DNA of 64,000 nt from Tenacibaculum finnmarkense genomovar ulcerans (GTDB taxonomy: Bacteria > Bacteroidota > Bacteroidia > Flavobacteriales > Flavobacteriaceae). The position numbers were made by a program, and so were the translations under genes. The stretch spans positions 186,001 through 250,000 of the forward strand of contig NZ_OENE01000007.1 of NCBI RefSeq assembly GCF_900239495.1, in the 5' to 3' direction. This document shows positions 62,208-64,000 of the stretch, one piece after another. How positions within the stretch are numbered: the stretch's first letter is position 1; the number at the start of each line of letters is the position of its first letter. The notes beneath the pieces are model-generated. The model saw only the letters and a list, made by a program, of their open reading frames with translations, had not been told where the DNA came from and ran no database searches.

Positions 62208-63557
62208 TTACTTAAAAAACGTCCTAAAAATATCATTTCCATTGGCAAATAAAAGCAAGGTTATCAACAAAATAAAACCTACTAATTGTGCATATTCTAA
62301 AAATTTATCACCAGGTTTTTTACCGGTAATCATTTCCCATAAAGTGAACACTACATGACCACCATCTAAGGCAGGAATTGGCAATAAATTCATAACGCCT
62401 AACATAATTGATAAGAAAGCAGTGATGTTCCAAAAAACTTCCCAGCTAAATTCGGCAGGAAAAATACTTCCGATTGAAATAAAACCTCCCAAACCTTTGT
62501 AAGCACCTGTACTTGGGTTAAAAACCTTTTTTAATTGCTTAATATAATTGGTAACCGTTGACCATGCTTTTACTGTTCCCGCAGGAATCGCTTCGCTAAT
62601 TGAATATGTTTTTTTAGCTAATTTATAATAGCCTAATTTCTCTAAATCTTTTGATGATAATTGCCCTAATCCAACTCCTAATTTTCCTTTTTCAGTAATT
62701 TTTACAGGAATACTTAAGCTTTCAGAAGCTCTTTGAATAGTTATATTAACCGCTTGTCCTTTGTTTTTTTCTAGTTCAATTTTTGCCTGATCTAAATATT
62801 TTGTTGAAACACCATTTATAGCAGTAACAATATCTTTTGCTTGTAAATCGCTATTAATATTTGGTGAATCTTTAGAAATATTTGCAATAACAAGCGGTAA
62901 ACGAACCGAAATAAAACTTCCAGAATTTTTATCTCTATCAACTAATTTTGAAATAAAATCGGTAGGAATTTCTTTTTCAATAACAACGCCATTTCTTTGA
63001 ATCGTATAATTATTTCCGTTGATAAACTCTAAAGGAAGTTCACTAAATTTTCGAATTGCTTGCCCGTCAATCGTTAATATTTTATCACCAGTTTGTAAAC
63101 CTAAATCTTTTCCTAATTGACTTTGTACCCAAACACCATCTTTAAGATTTTCGTTTGGTAAAAATTTTTCACCATAAGCATACATCAAACAAATGTAAAT
63201 TACAATCCCTAAAATAAAGTTTACCGTAACTCCACCTAACATAATAATTAAACGTTGCCATGCTGGTTTAGAACGAAATTCCCAAGGTTGTGCAGGTTTG
63301 CTCATTTGCTCGGTATCCATACTTTCGTCAATCATTCCCGCTATTTTTACGTAGCCTCCAAGTGGAATCCACCCGATTCCATAAACAGTATCGCCTATTT
63401 TCTTTTTGAAGATAGAAAACTTATAATCAAAAAATAAGTAAAATTTTTCAACCTTAGTTTTAAATATTTTTGCGGGTATAAAATGCCCTAATTCATGTAA
63501 AACAATTAAGAGCGATAAGCTCAAAATAAATTGTACTGCTTTTATTAACGTCTCCAT
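62208..63557 (-). CDS. rseP: RIP metalloprotease RseP (site-2 protease)
   Basis: 449 residues. Zinc motif VLHELGHFIPAK (His21, Glu22, His25) in the first helix, two PDZ domains in the middle (LGLQTGDKILTIDG, LQAKDIVTAINGV), and the C-terminal helix with MNLLPIPALDGGHVVF carrying the third ligand. It cleaves membrane-embedded regulators such as anti-sigma factors in envelope stress. It shares the terminator at 62154-62188 with the convergent cassette. Confidence 0.96.
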   Translation of the reverse strand: METLIKAVQFILSLSLLIVLHELGHFIPAKIFKTKVEKFYLFFDYKFSIFKKKIGDTVYGIGWIPLGGYVKIAGMIDESMDTEQMSKPAQPWEFRSKPAWQRLIIMLGGVTVNFILGIVIYICLMYAYGEKFLPNENLKDGVWVQSQLGKDLGLQTGDKILTIDGQAIRKFSELPLEFINGNNYTIQRNGVVIEKEIPTDFISKLVDRDKNSGSFISVRLPLVIANISKDSPNINSDLQAKDIVTAINGVSTKYLDQAKIELEKNKGQAVNITIQRASESLSIPVKITEKGKLGVGLGQLSSKDLEKLGYYKLAKKTYSISEAIPAGTVKAWSTVTNYIKQLKKVFNPSTGAYKGLGGFISIGSIFPAEFSWEVFWNITAFLSIMLGVMNLLPIPALDGGHVVFTLWEMITGKKPGDKFLEYAQLVGFILLITLLLFANGNDIFRTFFK

Positions 63558-63716
63558 AAAGATGTATTTCTAAATTTAAAAATAGCACAAATGTACGTAT
63601 TTTCAATACAGCTGTAAAAGTTTGTAGTATTGATGTGGTTTTGTTTTTATATTTTTCTTTAGATAAGATATATAAAAGTTGTTTTTAGCTGTATTTTAGC
63701 TGAAATTTAATCAAAA

Positions 63717-64000
63717 ATGGATTTAAAATTCTTTAAAAAATCAAAAAGTACCTTACTTTTTTTACTTGTTTTTTCTTTGATAGGCATTCCTGTTTTTTAT
63801 CATTTGGTAAAAGTAGAGGATAGATTGCCTGTTTACAATCCTGCCGATATCAACCCTCGATTGGTAGATACATCAGTGCGTTCAAAATCAAAAAATCATA
63901 AGATTGGCGCTTTTAAACTCATCAATCAAAATGGCGAAATAATTACCAATGCCAATTATAAAGATAAAATTTATATCGCCGATTTCTTTTTTACCCGATG
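63717..64000 (+). CDS. SCO1/SenC family protein, 5' part (truncated at window end)
   Basis: The first 94 residues of a protein starting at the ATG 63717: an N-terminal membrane helix (about 12-30), then PRLVDTSV, KIGAFKLINQNGEIITN and YIADFFFTR, which in SCO proteins precedes the CxxxC copper-binding pair; the window ends inside the next codon, which begins TG. SCO proteins carry copper to cytochrome c oxidase subunit II, so a link to the coxBA genes is plausible. Divergent from rseP across a 159-base gap. Confidence 0.78.
   Translation, partial: MDLKFFKKSKSTLLFLLVFSLIGIPVFYHLVKVEDRLPVYNPADINPRLVDTSVRSKSKNHKIGAFKLINQNGEIITNANYKDKIYIADFFFTR

Noticed and set aside
1..64000. CRISPR arrays, insertion sequences or prophage genes
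   Set aside because: No regularly spaced repeats, transposase, integrase or phage structural gene was found on either strand by reading; repeats seen are terminators and tRNAs.

Overview
The window is a low-GC chromosomal segment of a Bacteroidota bacterium, almost certainly a marine-type Flavobacteriaceae (Tenacibaculum/Polaribacter-like; the genus is inference). The evidence is the alternative complex III operon (actABCDEF), several TonB-dependent receptors with carboxypeptidase-like N-termini, DUF2480/DUF3078/DUF2723 families, an OlsF-type fused ornithine-lipid synthase, and repeated Bacteroidota-type promoter elements (TAnnTTTG, in one clear case with TTTG 19 bases upstream). No insertion sequence, CRISPR array or prophage is visible.

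Layout. 1-6.3 kb: the 3' end of a TonB receptor, purF and a PfkB kinase on the minus strand, and divergent sufE-sufT-DUF2480 for Fe-S cluster work. 6.3-8.9 kb: a DUF3078 outer-membrane protein, a CNNM/CBS protein and a SPOR protein. 9.0-20.6 kb: the respiratory block, alternative complex III followed by cytochrome c oxidase subunits II and I; quinol electrons pass through the multiheme ActA/ActE to the oxidase. 20.8-25.7 kb: ruvB and a sulfur-handling group (SulP permease, metallo-beta-lactamase/rhodanese, rhodanese lipoprotein, heavy-metal-binding domain). 25.8-28.4 kb: a thiamine-type TonB receptor behind a TPP riboswitch. 28.5-36.8 kb: recO, a second TonB receptor, DUF3817, and a third TonB receptor paired with an SGNH-hydrolase lipoprotein; the third receptor is a paralogue of the truncated one at base 1. 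36.8-43.6 kb: glycyl-tRNA synthetase, two tandem paralogous coiled-coil membrane proteins behind a methyltransferase, a ComF protein and an Ig-like lipoprotein. 43.6-48.0 kb: an Abi_2/AbiF-family HEPN protein with a candidate small RNA just downstream, a hypothetical protein and polA. 48.2-56.2 kb: a metallophosphoesterase, a thioredoxin-fold protein without CXXC, a giant DUF2723 membrane glycosyltransferase, two identical tRNA-Gln genes, an ArsC/Spx protein, a DinB protein, superoxide dismutase and fructose-bisphosphatase. 56.4-60.0 kb: a GNAT, aspartate kinase and OlsF-like synthase. 60.0-62.2 kb: an exported toxin-like protein split by an in-frame TAG plus a small membrane partner, flanked by matched terminators. 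62.2-64.0 kb: rseP and the start of a SCO-family gene.

The two stretches most worth following are the AbiF-like gene with its adjacent possible ncRNA (43.66-44.67 kb), and the interrupted toxin/immunity-like cassette (60.0-62.2 kb). Most of the rest is conserved flavobacterial core genome.
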